A stretch of DNA of 64,000 nt from Bradyrhizobium oligotrophicum S58 (GCF_000344805.1 NC_020453.1:744001-808000), one strand, 5' to 3'; shown: positions 26,508-40,886, counted from the first letter of the stretch. Made by a program: numbers and translations. Notes: a model not told the origin generated them from the letters alone.

Positions 26508-28379
26508 TCAGCTTCTGGTCATGGTCGCTGATGACGCGACTACTCCCACCCGCTTCGCATAGATCGCCTCGATCTGCTTTGCAAAAGTTCGCTCGATCGC
26601 GGGACGCTTGTTTTTCAGGGTCGGCGTGATCAGGCCTTCCTGCACGGTCCATGGCTCCAGTGTCCAATACACGGCCTTCGGTGTCGCGTAGGAGGGATAG
26701 GCCTTCACGGCGCGGGCGATGTGCCGCAACAGGGATGCCGCCTCGGCCTCGGGGCCGCGCTGGTCGTGCGTCGCGAGCCTTGCCTGCTGCTCGGCCCAGC
26801 CCTTGGCATTGAGCACGACGATCGCGGCCAGGAATGGCCGGTTCTCGCCGATCACGATCGCCTGCTCGAACAGCGGATCGGTCAGGATCGCGGTTTCCAG
26901 ATCGGCGGGCGCGATCTTCTCGCCGGTCGAGGTGACGAGAATGTCCTTGATCCGTCCGGTGATGGTGATGCGCCCCTGGTCGATGCGGGCCTGGTCGCCG
27001 GTGTGCAGCCAGCCGTCGGCTTCCTTGACGCGCGCGGTCTCCTCCGGCCTGTGCCAATAGGCGAGCATCACGTTCGCGCCGCGCACCATCAGTTCGTCAT
27101 TGGCGCCGATGCGGACCTCGATGCCGGGCAAGGCGCGGCCGACCGTGCGCGGGTCGTTGTCGTCGGGCGTGTTGACGCTGACCACCGGCGAGGTCTCGGT
27201 CATCCCGTAGCCCTGCAGCACTTCGAGGCCCAGCGCCAGGAACAGCCGCACCACCGGTTCGGCGATCGGCGCGCCGCCGCTGACGGCGACCTGCAGCCGT
27301 CCGCCGAACCGGTTCAGCACCTTGTCGGCGACGAGGCGCTTCAGCAGCGGCCATGCGGCGCGGTCGAGGAGCGAGAGCCGGGTGCCACGTCCATGCTGCG
27401 CATCGAAGCGACGGCCGCCGATGGCGATCGTCAGATCGAGCAGCGCGCGTTCGATCGCGTTGGCGACCGCGCGGTGATGCATCACCACCGAATAGATTCG
27501 CTCATAGATGCGCGGCACGGAAATGAGAATGGTCGGGCGCACCTCCATGAGATCGTCCGACAGCTGTTTCACCGAGCGCGCATAGGCGACGCTGGCGCCG
27601 ATCGCGACCGGGTAGTAGTAGCCGGCCGTCCGCTCGAACGTGTGCGACAGCGGCAGGAACGACAGGAACACGTCGTCGCCATCAGCCACGAGCCGCTGAT
27701 GGATCGCCTTGAGGTTGGATACGACATTGTCGTGGGACAGCATCACGCCTTTCGGACGTCCGGTGGTGCCCGAGGTGTAGACGATGGCCGCGAGGTCTTC
27801 AGGCGCGATGCTGATCTCGTTGCTGGGAGACGCGGCGTTGCCGGGAGCGTTCAACCACGCGTCCATCTCGACCAGCCGCGCATCACCGGCGGGCGCGCGA
27901 GCCGTTCGCATGTCGGCACAGATGATCCGCTTGAGGTCGGGGAGGGCCTGGCCGACGGCGGCGATCTCCTCCCATCGTTCGTCGGAGTCGACGAGCAGCA
28001 GCCGCGCGCCGGAATCGGCGAGGATGTAGGCGATGCTGTCGGCATTATCGACCGCATGCATCGGCACCGGGACCAGGCCGCGCGACAGCGCCGCCTGGTC
28101 CATGGCGAGATGCGCGATGCCGTTCGGCATCAGGATGGCGACCCGTTCGCCCTGGCCAAATCCCTCGGCCGCGAGCGCGCGCCGCCAGCGATCGACGACG
28201 CCGTCGATCTCGCGCCAGGAGAAGCTCGCCCATTTGGTCTCGCCTGCATCGAAGTGGCGATAGGCCTCCTTGTCCGGGCTCTGCCGGATTCGCCAGCGCC
28301 ATAGCTCTGGCAGGGTCGTGATGGCGGCGAGCCGCCCGGTCGCCGCCGCGTGATCTTCAAGGGGAGTTGATTGCTGCAC
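26508..28379 (-). CDS. AMP-dependent long-chain fatty-acid--CoA ligase
   Basis: 623 residues of the acyl-adenylate-forming family. The P-loop is IVYTSGTTGRPKGVMLSH, the adenine motif is GYGMTE, and GWLHTGD and GRIKDILVTSTGEKIAP mark the hinge and the C-terminal catalytic-lysine region. It most resembles the FadD15-type long-chain acyl-CoA synthetases, with PLSHTFERT following the P-loop. A GTG at 28379 is used, with GGAG eight bases upstream; the frame continues upstream over noncoding DNA. Fatty-acid activation is expected; chain-length preference is unknown. Confidence 0.88.
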   Translation of the reverse strand: MQQSTPLEDHAAATGRLAAITTLPELWRWRIRQSPDKEAYRHFDAGETKWASFSWREIDGVVDRWRRALAAEGFGQGERVAILMPNGIAHLAMDQAALSRGLVPVPMHAVDNADSIAYILADSGARLLLVDSDERWEEIAAVGQALPDLKRIICADMRTARAPAGDARLVEMDAWLNAPGNAASPSNEISIAPEDLAAIVYTSGTTGRPKGVMLSHDNVVSNLKAIHQRLVADGDDVFLSFLPLSHTFERTAGYYYPVAIGASVAYARSVKQLSDDLMEVRPTILISVPRIYERIYSVVMHHRAVANAIERALLDLTIAIGGRRFDAQHGRGTRLSLLDRAAWPLLKRLVADKVLNRFGGRLQVAVSGGAPIAEPVVRLFLALGLEVLQGYGMTETSPVVSVNTPDDNDPRTVGRALPGIEVRIGANDELMVRGANVMLAYWHRPEETARVKEADGWLHTGDQARIDQGRITITGRIKDILVTSTGEKIAPADLETAILTDPLFEQAIVIGENRPFLAAIVVLNAKGWAEQQARLATHDQRGPEAEAASLLRHIARAVKAYPSYATPKAVYWTLEPWTVQEGLITPTLKNKRPAIERTFAKQIEAIYAKRVGVVASSATMTRS

Positions 28380-28469
28380 GCCCGTCTCCGGCGATCCTGA
28401 ATTCCGTCGCGATGAGAGCGTCTTGCAGCGGCGGCTCGGAGCCGACGTTGACGTAGCGCAATCACCGGA

Positions 28470-28500
28470 GGGCTGCCCATGCGCCTGGGCATGGGAGCCC
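28470..28500 (-). terminator. Strong hairpin between NTF2-like gene and acyl-CoA ligase
   Basis: GGGCT, a bulged G and CCCATGC pair with GCATGGG and AGCCC, giving a 12-bp stem with a 6-nt loop. It sits after the minus-strand NTF2-like gene. No T-run is present. Confidence 0.4.
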
Positions 28501-28570
28501 GGCAATCGCGGGCGGCTGGAGCATGCCGGGCAGCACAGCTTCCTGACCGGAGCGCTGCGCGTGCCGGCCG

Positions 28571-28936
28571 TCAGGCGCCGTCCGGGACCCGGTCGAGAAA
28601 GCCGGTGACGTGCCGGATCCGGCCGTCCGCGAGCTCCACGAAATCCGTGCCCTGGATCGGCCCGTCCGCATTCTCCGGACCGAGCTGCCAGGAAAACCGG
28701 ACATAGTCGCCATGGCCGTTGGCGGCGCCGAGCAGGCGGAATTGAAAGTCGGGAAAGCGTTGCTGCACGCCGGCGACCAGGGCTTCGATGGCGTCGTGCC
28801 CTTCGCCGCGCATCAGCGGATCGACGTAAGTGGCGTCGGTCGTCCATCGACGCGCGAGCAGGGCGCGCCGCTGCGTGGCGTTCCGTTCATTCCACAGCGC
28901 GATGTAGCTCTCGGCAATCGGGGTCACGTCGGTCAT
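28571..28936 (-). CDS. NTF2-like/SnoaL-like family protein
   Basis: 121 residues with the NTF2-like cone fold pattern: an N-terminal helix (IAESYIALWNERNATQRRAL), ATYVDPLMRGEGHDAI, then FQFRLLG...DYVRFSWQLG strands and GTDFVELADGRIRHVTGF. Such proteins may be isomerases, hydrolases or ligand binders. No catalytic set can be assigned. It is separate from the ligase gene by 191 bp that contains a hairpin. Confidence 0.82.
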   Translation of the reverse strand: MTDVTPIAESYIALWNERNATQRRALLARRWTTDATYVDPLMRGEGHDAIEALVAGVQQRFPDFQFRLLGAANGHGDYVRFSWQLGPENADGPIQGTDFVELADGRIRHVTGFLDRVPDGA

Positions 28937-29093
28937 CGATGCTCTCCATGTTGTGAACGATGAGAAGCCGATGATCGCGCCCGGCGCGCAGCGAATCGAT
29001 TACCTCGAACGTCATCTCATTTGGCATGACCAAACTGTAAGTTGCCGGCCTCCTGCGCGACCATTATCCAGCGCGCGGAGACGGTGCGGGGGA

Positions 29094-29462
29094 ATGCGTC
29101 GCATGTTGTCCGACACTTGGAAGTTGATCGCAGTTGCCATCTGTCTCGTGCTGTTCACGGCGGATACCGTGCTCAAGCCGCAGGACAAGCCCAATCGGAT
29201 GGTCTTCTTCGAGCTGCATCGGGGCCAGAGCCCGACGATGATCGGCGTCATGCGCGACGATCTGATCAAGCTGCCGGGACGCGGTGCTGCGCGAATCCGC
29301 GATGCGCTGATGCGCGGCGAGACGTTAACGGTCTGGCAATATGAGTTAAGAAAAACTGAAGACGGCAGCTATCAGGAAGTGCCCGAGCGGCAGATCGAGC
29401 TCGTTGCCGCCGATGCGCCTCTCGTCACGTTCGGCGCGCGGGTTCGTCTGCCGGACGATTAG
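29094..29462 (+). CDS. Small membrane-anchored protein of unknown function
   Basis: 122 residues. An N-terminal hydrophobic helix (about 9-25, LIAVAICLVLFTADTVL) anchors or exports it, and the remainder is soluble and mixed-charge. The ATG at 29094 follows GGGGGA; a longer frame upstream is not supported. The family is not recognised. The stop codon is the first part of a strong terminator-like palindrome. Confidence 0.65.
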   Translation: MRRMLSDTWKLIAVAICLVLFTADTVLKPQDKPNRMVFFELHRGQSPTMIGVMRDDLIKLPGRGAARIRDALMRGETLTVWQYELRKTEDGSYQEVPERQIELVAADAPLVTFGARVRLPDD

Positions 29463-29507
29463 ATCATGATGCGATTCCACGGAATCGAATCATGATCTCA
29501 TTTTCTG
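29461..29507 (+). terminator. Palindromic terminator overlapping the stop codon
   Basis: AGATCATGAT at 29461-29470 pairs with ATCATGATCT at 29489-29498, and an inner CGATTCC/GGAATCG pair extends the stem. CATTTTCTG follows. The last two bases of the upstream TAG lie within the stem. Confidence 0.65.
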
Positions 29508-30320
29508 TTCGAGGAGGATCTCTGCGCTTCGGCGTTGGTCGCGGGGGAAACCGGTTTTCACTTTTGCGGACCATGCTCTCGTCCTAACGCGTCACGATCA
29601 CCATCATCCGGGGCCAGGCCGCAGGCTTTGAACCGGGAATCCCGATGTCTTGAGTCCCGACAATTTCCTGGTTCAACATCAATGCGCAGCCGCGATGGCG
29701 GCATGGACGCGGGGGCGTATTCCCGAAACGATACACTCTCCTCGATGTGGCTTTGCTCCCGCTTGGCACGCCAGCCGGAGCTGATCCTCCGCCGGACGAC
29801 GCCGCGATCAGGGGACGGTGTCCAAACCGGTCGACGCCGGTGTCACGCTCAGCGAATCCCTCCGCTCGCCAGGTCGTCATTCACGAACGCGAGCGTGACG
29901 GAATGCGGCGGCCTCCATCGGAACCTCGAGACCGAGTCCCGGGATTTCACGGGGTTTTTTGCGTCGCGTGGTGCAGCGGTCACGGGCTCAGGCGAATCAT
30001 GCCGAGCTGTCGCCGCGCTCGTGGCGTCACCGCCATGCTCGGAACCAAGTGAGGTGATTTTTTCGCGGCAGCAACCGGGTGGTGCAGCGAGCTTGCAACA
30101 CTTGCCCTGAATTTGGTTCTCGTCGCCGCACCGTCCTAGACAAAAACACGATCTCGCAACACGCTGCACCTGCGATTTGGATTTGGCTTTCGCGTTCCGG
30201 TTCTGGGGAGGGCTCGTGATTGCCAAGGTCCGCCGCAGTCCAAGCATCACAAGAAGCGCATCACACGAAGCGCAATACAGTCGGTCAGATCGGTTTCGCC
30301 GGGTTGAACTGGGGCTCGAC
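29508..30320. other. Long intergenic stretch without a credible gene
   Basis: About 810 bp. Open frames on both strands translate to arginine- and serine-rich strings without family resemblance. A small hairpin with a T-run (CCCGGGATTTCACGGGG then TTTTTT, about 29938-29960) resembles terminators found after Bradyrhizobium transcripts, so a small RNA ending here is possible. Nothing else was recognised. Confidence 0.5.
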
Positions 30321-30845
30321 ATGAAATTCTGGACGGGGTTGCTCGCGGTTGTTCTGTTGCTGTCCGGGGTGGGGGCGAGCCAGGCCGTGGTCCGAATCGC
30401 CGACGACCGCGGCGGCCGGATCGGCACCTATGTCGACAAATACCAGGGCCTGCGATCGTCCGGTGAGTATGTGATCATCGACGGGCTCTGCGCGTCGGCC
30501 TGCACCATCGTGCTGGGCGCCGTCCCCCACGACAAGATCTGCGTCACCTCGCACGCCAATCTCGGCTTCCACGCCGCCTGGGATTTCGGCGCCAATGGCC
30601 GGGCCGTCACCAATCCCGAGGCGACCCAGATGCTGTACTCGATGTACCCGTCGCCGATTCGCCGCTGGATCTCCCAACGTGGCGGGCTCACGCCGCGGAT
30701 GATCTTCCTGAAGGGTCGGGAGCTGCAGGCGCTGTACAAGCCCTGCTACATGGACGCCCAGGCGTCGTCCCCGTCGTCGTCGCAGGTCACGCCCAACGCT
30801 CCGGCGATCTCGCCGGCCGCCGCCAAGGCCTCGGCCTCGCACTGA
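30321..30845 (+). CDS. Exported ClpP/SppA-like protein with a CASAC motif
   Basis: 174 residues. A signal peptide (about 1-22) is followed by VIIDGLCASACTIVLGAV, where Ser59 sits at the nucleophile position seen in ClpP/SppA-type folds, and His84 in LGFHAAWD could be the catalytic base. The C-terminus is a Ser/Pro/Ala-rich tail. Such COG3904-like proteins are common in Bradyrhizobium; activity is unproven. A related motif (FCASACVF) occurs in the membrane protein at 57217-58038. Confidence 0.7.
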   Translation: MKFWTGLLAVVLLLSGVGASQAVVRIADDRGGRIGTYVDKYQGLRSSGEYVIIDGLCASACTIVLGAVPHDKICVTSHANLGFHAAWDFGANGRAVTNPEATQMLYSMYPSPIRRWISQRGGLTPRMIFLKGRELQALYKPCYMDAQASSPSSSQVTPNAPAISPAAAKASASH

Positions 30846-30995
30846 GGTCGTCGAAACGTCTCCGTGCCTGGGCATGACCGGCGCGGGGACGAGGGCGCCC
30901 CGCATCGCTTGTCTGGATCGTTCCGGAGGCTTATCTGAGCGGGTAGGAGGTGGGATTGGCGCCAGGCCGTCACCCGCCAATGTGAGTCCGTCATC

Positions 30996-31184
30996 ATGCA
31001 GCCTCTTTCAGCGCCGCAAGAGATACCGTCCGTTTCCGCAGGCGGCCGCTTGGCGACCGGCCCGGCGATCGCGGTTGGAGGCGCGGCGGTCGCGCTGGTT
31101 GTCGGCGCCGTCACCCTTTGGGTGCAGTATGGGACCGCGGTGTTCTTCGAGACCATCGCTGCGGGCTTCCAAGCCTGCTTCTGA
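30996..31184 (+). CDS. Small single-helix membrane protein
   Basis: 62 residues with one hydrophobic helix (about 23-46) near the C-terminus. No family recognised and no strong ribosome site. It precedes the SCO gene by 50 bp on the same strand. A short repeated phrase (TGAGACCAAGT and close variants) lies between them. Coding status is plausible from composition and position only. Confidence 0.45.
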   Translation: MQPLSAPQEIPSVSAGGRLATGPAIAVGGAAVALVVGAVTLWVQYGTAVFFETIAAGFQACF

Positions 31185-31234
31185 GACGAGCTGCTTCTGA
31201 GACCAAGTTCTGAGACCAAGTGAAGGAACCCGGC

Positions 31235-31828
31235 ATGCCCGCCAATGCCACCCGCCCGCTGGTGATCATCGGAGCCTTTGCCGCCAGCTTGGTGGTCGGG
31301 CTGTCGCTGATGTTCCTCATCATGGGGGGCGGGCGCAACATCGCGGCGCCCGCCGCGATCGGCGGGCCATTCCAGTTGACTGACCAAACCGGCGCCGCGG
31401 TCACCGAGCAAAGCCTGCAGGGCCGTCCTACCCTGATTTTCTTCGGCTTCACCCATTGCCCGGACGTCTGCCCGACCTCGCTGTTCGAGATTTCCGAGGT
31501 GCTGCGCGCGATGGGCAAGGATGCCGACGCCGTGAACGCCTACTTCATCTCGGTCGATCCCGAGCGCGACAATACGGCCGCGATGAAGGACTACCTCTCC
31601 AGCTTCGATCCGCATTTGAAGGGGCTGACCGGGGACCCCGAGGTGCTGGCCAAGGTGCTCACCGAATACCGGGTCTACGCCAAGAAGGTTCCCCTGAAGG
31701 ACGGCGACTACACCATGGACCATACGGCCCTGGTCTATCTCATGGACCGCAACGGCCGGTTCGTCGCGCCTTTCAACCTGAAACGGACGCCTGAGGAAGC
31801 GGCTGCGGACCTCAAGAAATACCTCTGA
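31235..31828 (+). CDS. SCO1/SenC family copper chaperone
   Basis: 197 residues. An N-terminal membrane anchor (about 9-30) leads to a periplasmic thioredoxin-like domain. The copper-binding CPDVC motif (Cys75, Cys79) and the distal His163 in YTMDHTALV are all present, so metal binding should be intact. It assembles the Cu-A centre of cytochrome c oxidase or protects against copper. The ATG at 31235 is chosen because AAGGAA is seven bases upstream, although a GTG at 31220 is in frame. No cytochrome oxidase gene is nearby. Confidence 0.92.
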   Translation: MPANATRPLVIIGAFAASLVVGLSLMFLIMGGGRNIAAPAAIGGPFQLTDQTGAAVTEQSLQGRPTLIFFGFTHCPDVCPTSLFEISEVLRAMGKDADAVNAYFISVDPERDNTAAMKDYLSSFDPHLKGLTGDPEVLAKVLTEYRVYAKKVPLKDGDYTMDHTALVYLMDRNGRFVAPFNLKRTPEEAAADLKKYL

Positions 31829-31929
31829 ATGCGTTAACGCTCGGGGGCAAGCGGGCGACTGCGGACCGAATCCAGCCTCGAATTCGCGCTGGGATGGTCT
31901 ATAAGGCGCGCTGACCATCGGGACCGCAG

Positions 31930-36764
<4,835 letters not shown>

Positions 36765-36790
36765 GCGCTACGCTGCTCATCACACAAATG

Positions 36791-36912
36791 GCGTCGTCCC
36801 GGCCTTGAGCCGGGACCCATAACCACCGGCCGTCATTTGGCGGAGGATCTCCGCCACCTTCCAAAACAATCAAGATTCCGCGGTATGGGTCCCGGCTCAA
36901 GGCCGGGACGAC
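36791..36912. repeat. Palindromic repeat, family A copy 3
   Basis: GTCGTCCCGGCCTTGAGCC...GGGACCCATAACC is mirrored by GGTATGGGTCCCGGC...AAGGCCGGGACGAC, with a small extra hairpin (GGCGGAG/CTCCGCC) in the centre. It lies between the orphan lysK end and the convergent carbonic anhydrase. Confidence 0.8.
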
Positions 36913-36963
36913 AGCGGAATGCTGGGCGACCGCCTCAGCTCGAAGCCGCCCGAGGCGCGAGTC

Positions 36964-37725
36964 CTACACCCCCTGCAGCACGAAGCGGCGGTCGAGCTTC
37001 TGCACCGGGCGGGCGTTCATCGGATAGAGCTTTGCGAATTTCGCCACGTCGGCTTCCGCGACCGAGACCGGCTCGCTCAGCAGCAGCCATTCGACCACCT
37101 CCGAGCAGGGCGGCGTCGTCAGCGAGCCGGCGTAGCGATAATAGGTGCGGCGCGCCGGCAGCATCATGTTGGGATTGATGCGCGCATCGGCCTTGACCGC
37201 GGGGCCCTCCTTGTCCGGCATCGTCGCGACGATCTGCGCGAAGGCGGGGTTGGGACGGCCGGTGGTCATGAGCACGCCGACCACGGCGAGCCCGCCCGAG
37301 GCGGCGCGGTGAACGAAATGCGCCTCCATCGGATAGTTCTTGCCGCCGATCTGATGCTCGCTCGGGCGATGGAAATGCACCTGCAGCAGCTTGTAGGTGG
37401 TGCCGTCGAGCTTCAGGGTGCTGCTGCCGTCGGCGAAGTTGAGCTGGATGGTATGGCCGTTGTTGACGATGGTGTCGGCGGTCCTGGCCCAGTTCAGCCT
37501 GAAGTCCGGCAATTGAGCCCGGGTCGGATGCTCGATGTCGACTGGCGATTGCTGAGTGCCGACGCCGCACACCTTGTTGGCCGCATCGAGGTCACCCCAT
37601 TTGGCGGGGCCGGTCTCGCCCTCGTAGCTCCAATGCGGCGCACCTTCCGCGGCGAAGCCCGGATTGGCGCAGACCGGGCAGAGAGCGAGTCCCGCGAGGG
37701 CCTTCAATACGTGGCGGCGGTTCAT
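36964..37725 (-). CDS. Alpha-class carbonic anhydrase, exported
   Basis: 253 residues with a twin-Arg-like signal (MNRRHVLKALAGLAL, about 1-27). Zinc ligands His117 and His119 in VHFHRPSEH and His136 in EAHFVH are all present, with TTPPCSEVVEW downstream as in the alpha class. It hydrates CO2 in the periplasm. The ATG at 37725 has GGAG nine bases upstream; a longer frame adds ten unsupported residues. The cysteines at positions 53 and about 198 are placed for the family disulfide. Confidence 0.93.
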   Translation of the reverse strand: MNRRHVLKALAGLALCPVCANPGFAAEGAPHWSYEGETGPAKWGDLDAANKVCGVGTQQSPVDIEHPTRAQLPDFRLNWARTADTIVNNGHTIQLNFADGSSTLKLDGTTYKLLQVHFHRPSEHQIGGKNYPMEAHFVHRAASGGLAVVGVLMTTGRPNPAFAQIVATMPDKEGPAVKADARINPNMMLPARRTYYRYAGSLTTPPCSEVVEWLLLSEPVSVAEADVAKFAKLYPMNARPVQKLDRRFVLQGV

Positions 37726-38008
37726 GGAAATCTCCAAACGTAAGTTGTGATGCATGCAATCAGTGCGGCGCGCCGGCGCCGAAGCGGCGGCCGAGGCGAA
37801 TCGCAGGGCTCAAGAGAAGCCCAATCCGGTTAATCCTTGCTGAGGATTCGTGGCAGCCGGGCGATGCGCGCCGACGAGGGACAATCTGTGCGGGTCGTTG
37901 TCGGCGTCCCCCGGACAATCCATGCTTGAGTTCGCCGTCCCCTGCCGATACGGTCGATCGTTCGGCGAAAACACCAGCAAACTCAAGATCAAGCCAGGAC
38001 CGCGCGAC

Positions 38009-38353
38009 GTGCCCAAAATCTACAAAATCTGCTCAGCTTCGGCCTGGCGCGAGGCGGAGCGGCTGGGTGTCTATCACGGCAGCGCCGATGATGTGCGCGA
38101 CGGCTTCATCCATTTTTCGACCGCGCCCCAGGTGCCGGAGACCGCCCGGAAGCACTTTTTCGGCCAGAGCGCGTTGTTCCTGGTCGAGGTCGAGGCGGAC
38201 GCGCTGGGCGAGCGGCTGCGCTGGGAGCGCTCGCGCAACGATGACCTGTTCCCGCACCTCTATGGCGAGCTCGATCTCGGCGCCGTGACCGCCGTTCACC
38301 AGATGCACAGCCGTGCCGATGGCGGCCACGACCTTCCGGGACTCGTGCCGTGA
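38009..38353 (+). CDS. DUF952 family protein
   Basis: 114 residues starting PKIYKICSASAWREAERLG, with GSADDVRDGFIHFSTAPQVPETARKHF (shown across the motif), the strongly conserved DUF952 core. The family resembles a small ADP-ribose or RNA-phosphotransfer-like fold, but function is unknown. A GTG at 38009 with AGGA upstream is taken. The stop codon overlaps the GTG of pyrD (GTGA), so the two are translationally coupled, which is the usual pairing in Rhizobiales. Confidence 0.85.
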   Translation: MPKIYKICSASAWREAERLGVYHGSADDVRDGFIHFSTAPQVPETARKHFFGQSALFLVEVEADALGERLRWERSRNDDLFPHLYGELDLGAVTAVHQMHSRADGGHDLPGLVP

Positions 38354-39444
38354 TCCGCGCGTTTGACCAGCTCTCGCTGCCGCTGCTGCGCTGGCTCGAT
38401 GCCGAGGACGCGCATCGGCTCGCCATCCAAGGCCTGAAGATTCTGCCGGCGATCAAGCCGCGGCCGGATGATGCCAAGCTCGCGGTGCGCGCCTTCGGCC
38501 TCAATTTCCCGAATCCGGTCGGCATGGCGGCGGGCTTCGACAAGAACGCCGAGGTGCCCGACGCGCTGCTGCGGCTCGGCTTCGGCTTCGTCGAGATCGG
38601 CTCGGTGACTCCCCGTCCGCAGAGCGGCAATCCGCGGCCGCGGCTGTTTCGCCTGGAGCGCGACGAAGCCGTCATCAACCGCATGGGCTTCAACAATGAC
38701 GGCGCCGAGCAGGTGCTGCGGCGGCTCGCCGGGCGCGCCCATCTCGGCGGCATCGTCGGCGTGAATGTCGGGGCCAACAAGGATTCCGCCGATCGCGTCG
38801 CCGACTATGTCCGGCTGATCGAGACGTTCGCGCCGGTCGCGAGCTATTTCACCGTCAACATCTCCTCGCCCAACACGCCCGGCCTGCGCAACCTGCAGCA
38901 GGCGGCGCAGCTCGATGATCTCCTGGCCAAGGTGCTGGAGGCGCGCGACCGCGTGCGCCGCAAGTCCGGCGACACCCCGGTGCTGCTCAAGATCGCGCCC
39001 GATCTCAGCCTCGCCGAGCTCGACGACGCCGTCCACGTCGCGCGCTCGCGCGGCGTCGACGGCATGATCGTCTCCAATACGACCCTCGCCCGCCCGAACA
39101 CATTGCGTGAGCAGATGCGCGCCAAGGAGCAGGGCGGCCTGTCCGGGCGGCCGCTGTTCCGGCTGTCGACCCGCATGGTGGCGGAGACCTTCGTGCGTGT
39201 CGAAGGCGCGTTTCCGCTGATCGGCGTCGGCGGCATCGACTCCGGCGGCGCCGCGCTGACGAAAATCCGCGCCGGCGCCAGCCTGATCCAGCTCTATTCC
39301 TCGCTGGTCTACAAGGGCCTCGGCCTGGTCGAAAGCATCAAGGCCGACCTGACCTCGACATTGCTGCGCACGGGGCGCGATTCGCTGTCGGAGATCGTCG
39401 GCGCCGATGCCGCGACCATCACCGCCGAGGACTGGCCGGTTTAG
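38350..39444 (+). CDS. pyrD: Dihydroorotate dehydrogenase (quinone), class 2
   Basis: 364 residues. An N-terminal helical pair for membrane association precedes the barrel, as in class 2 enzymes. NRMGFNNDG, YFTVNISSPNTPGLR (catalytic serine region) and LIGVGGIDSG are FMN-binding and active-site motifs. It oxidises dihydroorotate to orotate, feeding electrons to ubiquinone. The GTG start overlaps the DUF952 stop. A family E repeat follows. Confidence 0.95.
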   Translation: MIRAFDQLSLPLLRWLDAEDAHRLAIQGLKILPAIKPRPDDAKLAVRAFGLNFPNPVGMAAGFDKNAEVPDALLRLGFGFVEIGSVTPRPQSGNPRPRLFRLERDEAVINRMGFNNDGAEQVLRRLAGRAHLGGIVGVNVGANKDSADRVADYVRLIETFAPVASYFTVNISSPNTPGLRNLQQAAQLDDLLAKVLEARDRVRRKSGDTPVLLKIAPDLSLAELDDAVHVARSRGVDGMIVSNTTLARPNTLREQMRAKEQGGLSGRPLFRLSTRMVAETFVRVEGAFPLIGVGGIDSGGAALTKIRAGASLIQLYSSLVYKGLGLVESIKADLTSTLLRTGRDSLSEIVGADAATITAEDWPV

Positions 39445-39469
39445 CCGCGCTGCATTGTCGACAAAGAAT

Positions 39470-39549
39470 GCAGGGTGGGCAAAGCGGAGCGTGCCCACCA
39501 TTTGCGCGGCAGCAAGGCGGTGGGCACGCTTCGCTTTGCCTGCCCTACG
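39470..39549. repeat. Intergenic repeat family E copy 2
   Basis: GGGTGGGCAAAGCGGAGCG and TGCCCACC face GGTGGGCACGCTTCGCTTTG and CCTGCCCTACG. It lies between convergent pyrD and a MATE gene. Confidence 0.7.
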
Positions 39550-39554
39550 AACCC

Positions 39555-40886
39555 TCATGATGTCCCGAACGACGCCTTGAGCAGCGCCGGATAGCGCGCC
39601 GCCTGGAAGCCGCCGCGGGCGGCGTAGAAGCCGAGCAGCGCGATCCACAGTCCTGTGTTGCCGAAGCCGCGCAGCGCCAGCCAGATGCCGAGGAAGACGA
39701 CCAGCGCCGCCACCATCAGGTTGCGCATGTCGCGCGCCCAGGTGGCGCCGATATAGACGCCGTCGAACGCGAAGGCGAACACCGACAGCAGCGGCGAGGC
39801 CACCACGAACGGCAGATAGGCGCGCGCGGCGCTGCGCACGTCGGCGCTCGCGCTCATCACATTGATCAGCATCGGCCCGAACAGCGCGAAGATCACGGCC
39901 ACCACCAGCGCGAAGCCGAAACCCCAGGCGATCACCAGCCGCGTGGCGCCGGCGAAGGCGTCCCGGTCGCGGGCGCCAAACGCGTAGCCGCAGAGCTGCT
40001 CGGCGGCATTGGCGAGCCCGTCGAGAAAGAACGCGGCCACCAGCAGGAAATTGTTCAGTACTGCGTTGGCGGCGAGCGTGGTGTCGCCGGCGCGCGCGCC
40101 CTGCGAGGTGAAGAACAGGAACGCCACGATCATCGCCGCGGTGCGGATCATGATGTCGCGGTTCACCGCCATCATGTGCATCAGCTTGGCGCGATCGAAC
40201 AGCGCGGGACGCGATATCCCGGCGCCCGGCTTGACCAGCCGGCGCGCCAGCACCAGGCCGATCGCGACGCCGACGGTCTCCGCTATCACGGCGGCGATCG
40301 CCGCACCGACGATGCCGGTCTCCAGCACCTGCACCAGCAGAATGGTCGCGGCCATGTTGATCACATTGATCGCGACCTGGATCGCCAGGGCTAATCTCGC
40401 GCGGGCAAGCCCGACCAGCCAGCCGAGCAGTACGTAGTTGGCGAGCGCCAGCGGCGCCGACCAGATCCGCACCATGAAATAGCTGCGGGCCGCATCGAGC
40501 ACGGCTTCGCTGCCGCCCATGACGTCGAAGATGATGGCGGCGAGCGGCAGCTGCAGCACGATCAGCCCGATGCCGATCAGCGCCGCCAGCGCAAGGCCGC
40601 GGATCAGCACCATCAGGATCTCACTGGTCTCGCCGGCGCCGAGCGACTGCGCGGTGAAGGCGAGCGTGCTGGCGCGCAGGAACGCGAACAGCCAGAACAG
40701 GCAGTCGAAGATCACCGAGGCCATGGCGACGCCGCCGAGCATGGCCGCCTCGCCGAGCCGGCCGATCGCCGTGGTCGAGACGATGCCGATCAGCGGCGTG
40801 GTGAGGTTGGCGATCATCGCGGGACCCGCGATGTCGAACACCTGCGCCGTGGTGATGGCCGGCCTCTTGAGTCCGGGTGAATGCAA
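39555..40886 (-). CDS. DinF-like MATE family transporter
   Basis: 443 residues, twelve predicted helices in two homologous halves. The first half has FDIAGPAMIANLTTPLIGIV and IGRLGEAAMLGGVAM; the second has a NAVLNNFLLVAAFFLDGLAN segment at the matching position. These features are those of the DinF branch, distinct from the MATE gene at 21761. It probably exports toxic or metabolic compounds using a cation gradient. It ends six bp from a repeat. Confidence 0.88.
   Translation of the reverse strand: MHSPGLKRPAITTAQVFDIAGPAMIANLTTPLIGIVSTTAIGRLGEAAMLGGVAMASVIFDCLFWLFAFLRASTLAFTAQSLGAGETSEILMVLIRGLALAALIGIGLIVLQLPLAAIIFDVMGGSEAVLDAARSYFMVRIWSAPLALANYVLLGWLVGLARARLALAIQVAINVINMAATILLVQVLETGIVGAAIAAVIAETVGVAIGLVLARRLVKPGAGISRPALFDRAKLMHMMAVNRDIMIRTAAMIVAFLFFTSQGARAGDTTLAANAVLNNFLLVAAFFLDGLANAAEQLCGYAFGARDRDAFAGATRLVIAWGFGFALVVAVIFALFGPMLINVMSASADVRSAARAYLPFVVASPLLSVFAFAFDGVYIGATWARDMRNLMVAALVVFLGIWLALRGFGNTGLWIALLGFYAARGGFQAARYPALLKASFGTS

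Noticed and set aside
26300..26600. tRNA-Gly as an integration site
   Set aside because: No integrase, direct repeat of the tRNA 3' end, or composition change was found on either side.
28380..28847. Upstream extension of the acyl-CoA ligase frame
   Set aside because: It overlaps the NTF2-like gene in another frame and has no similarity to ligases; a GTG with a ribosome site exists at 28379.
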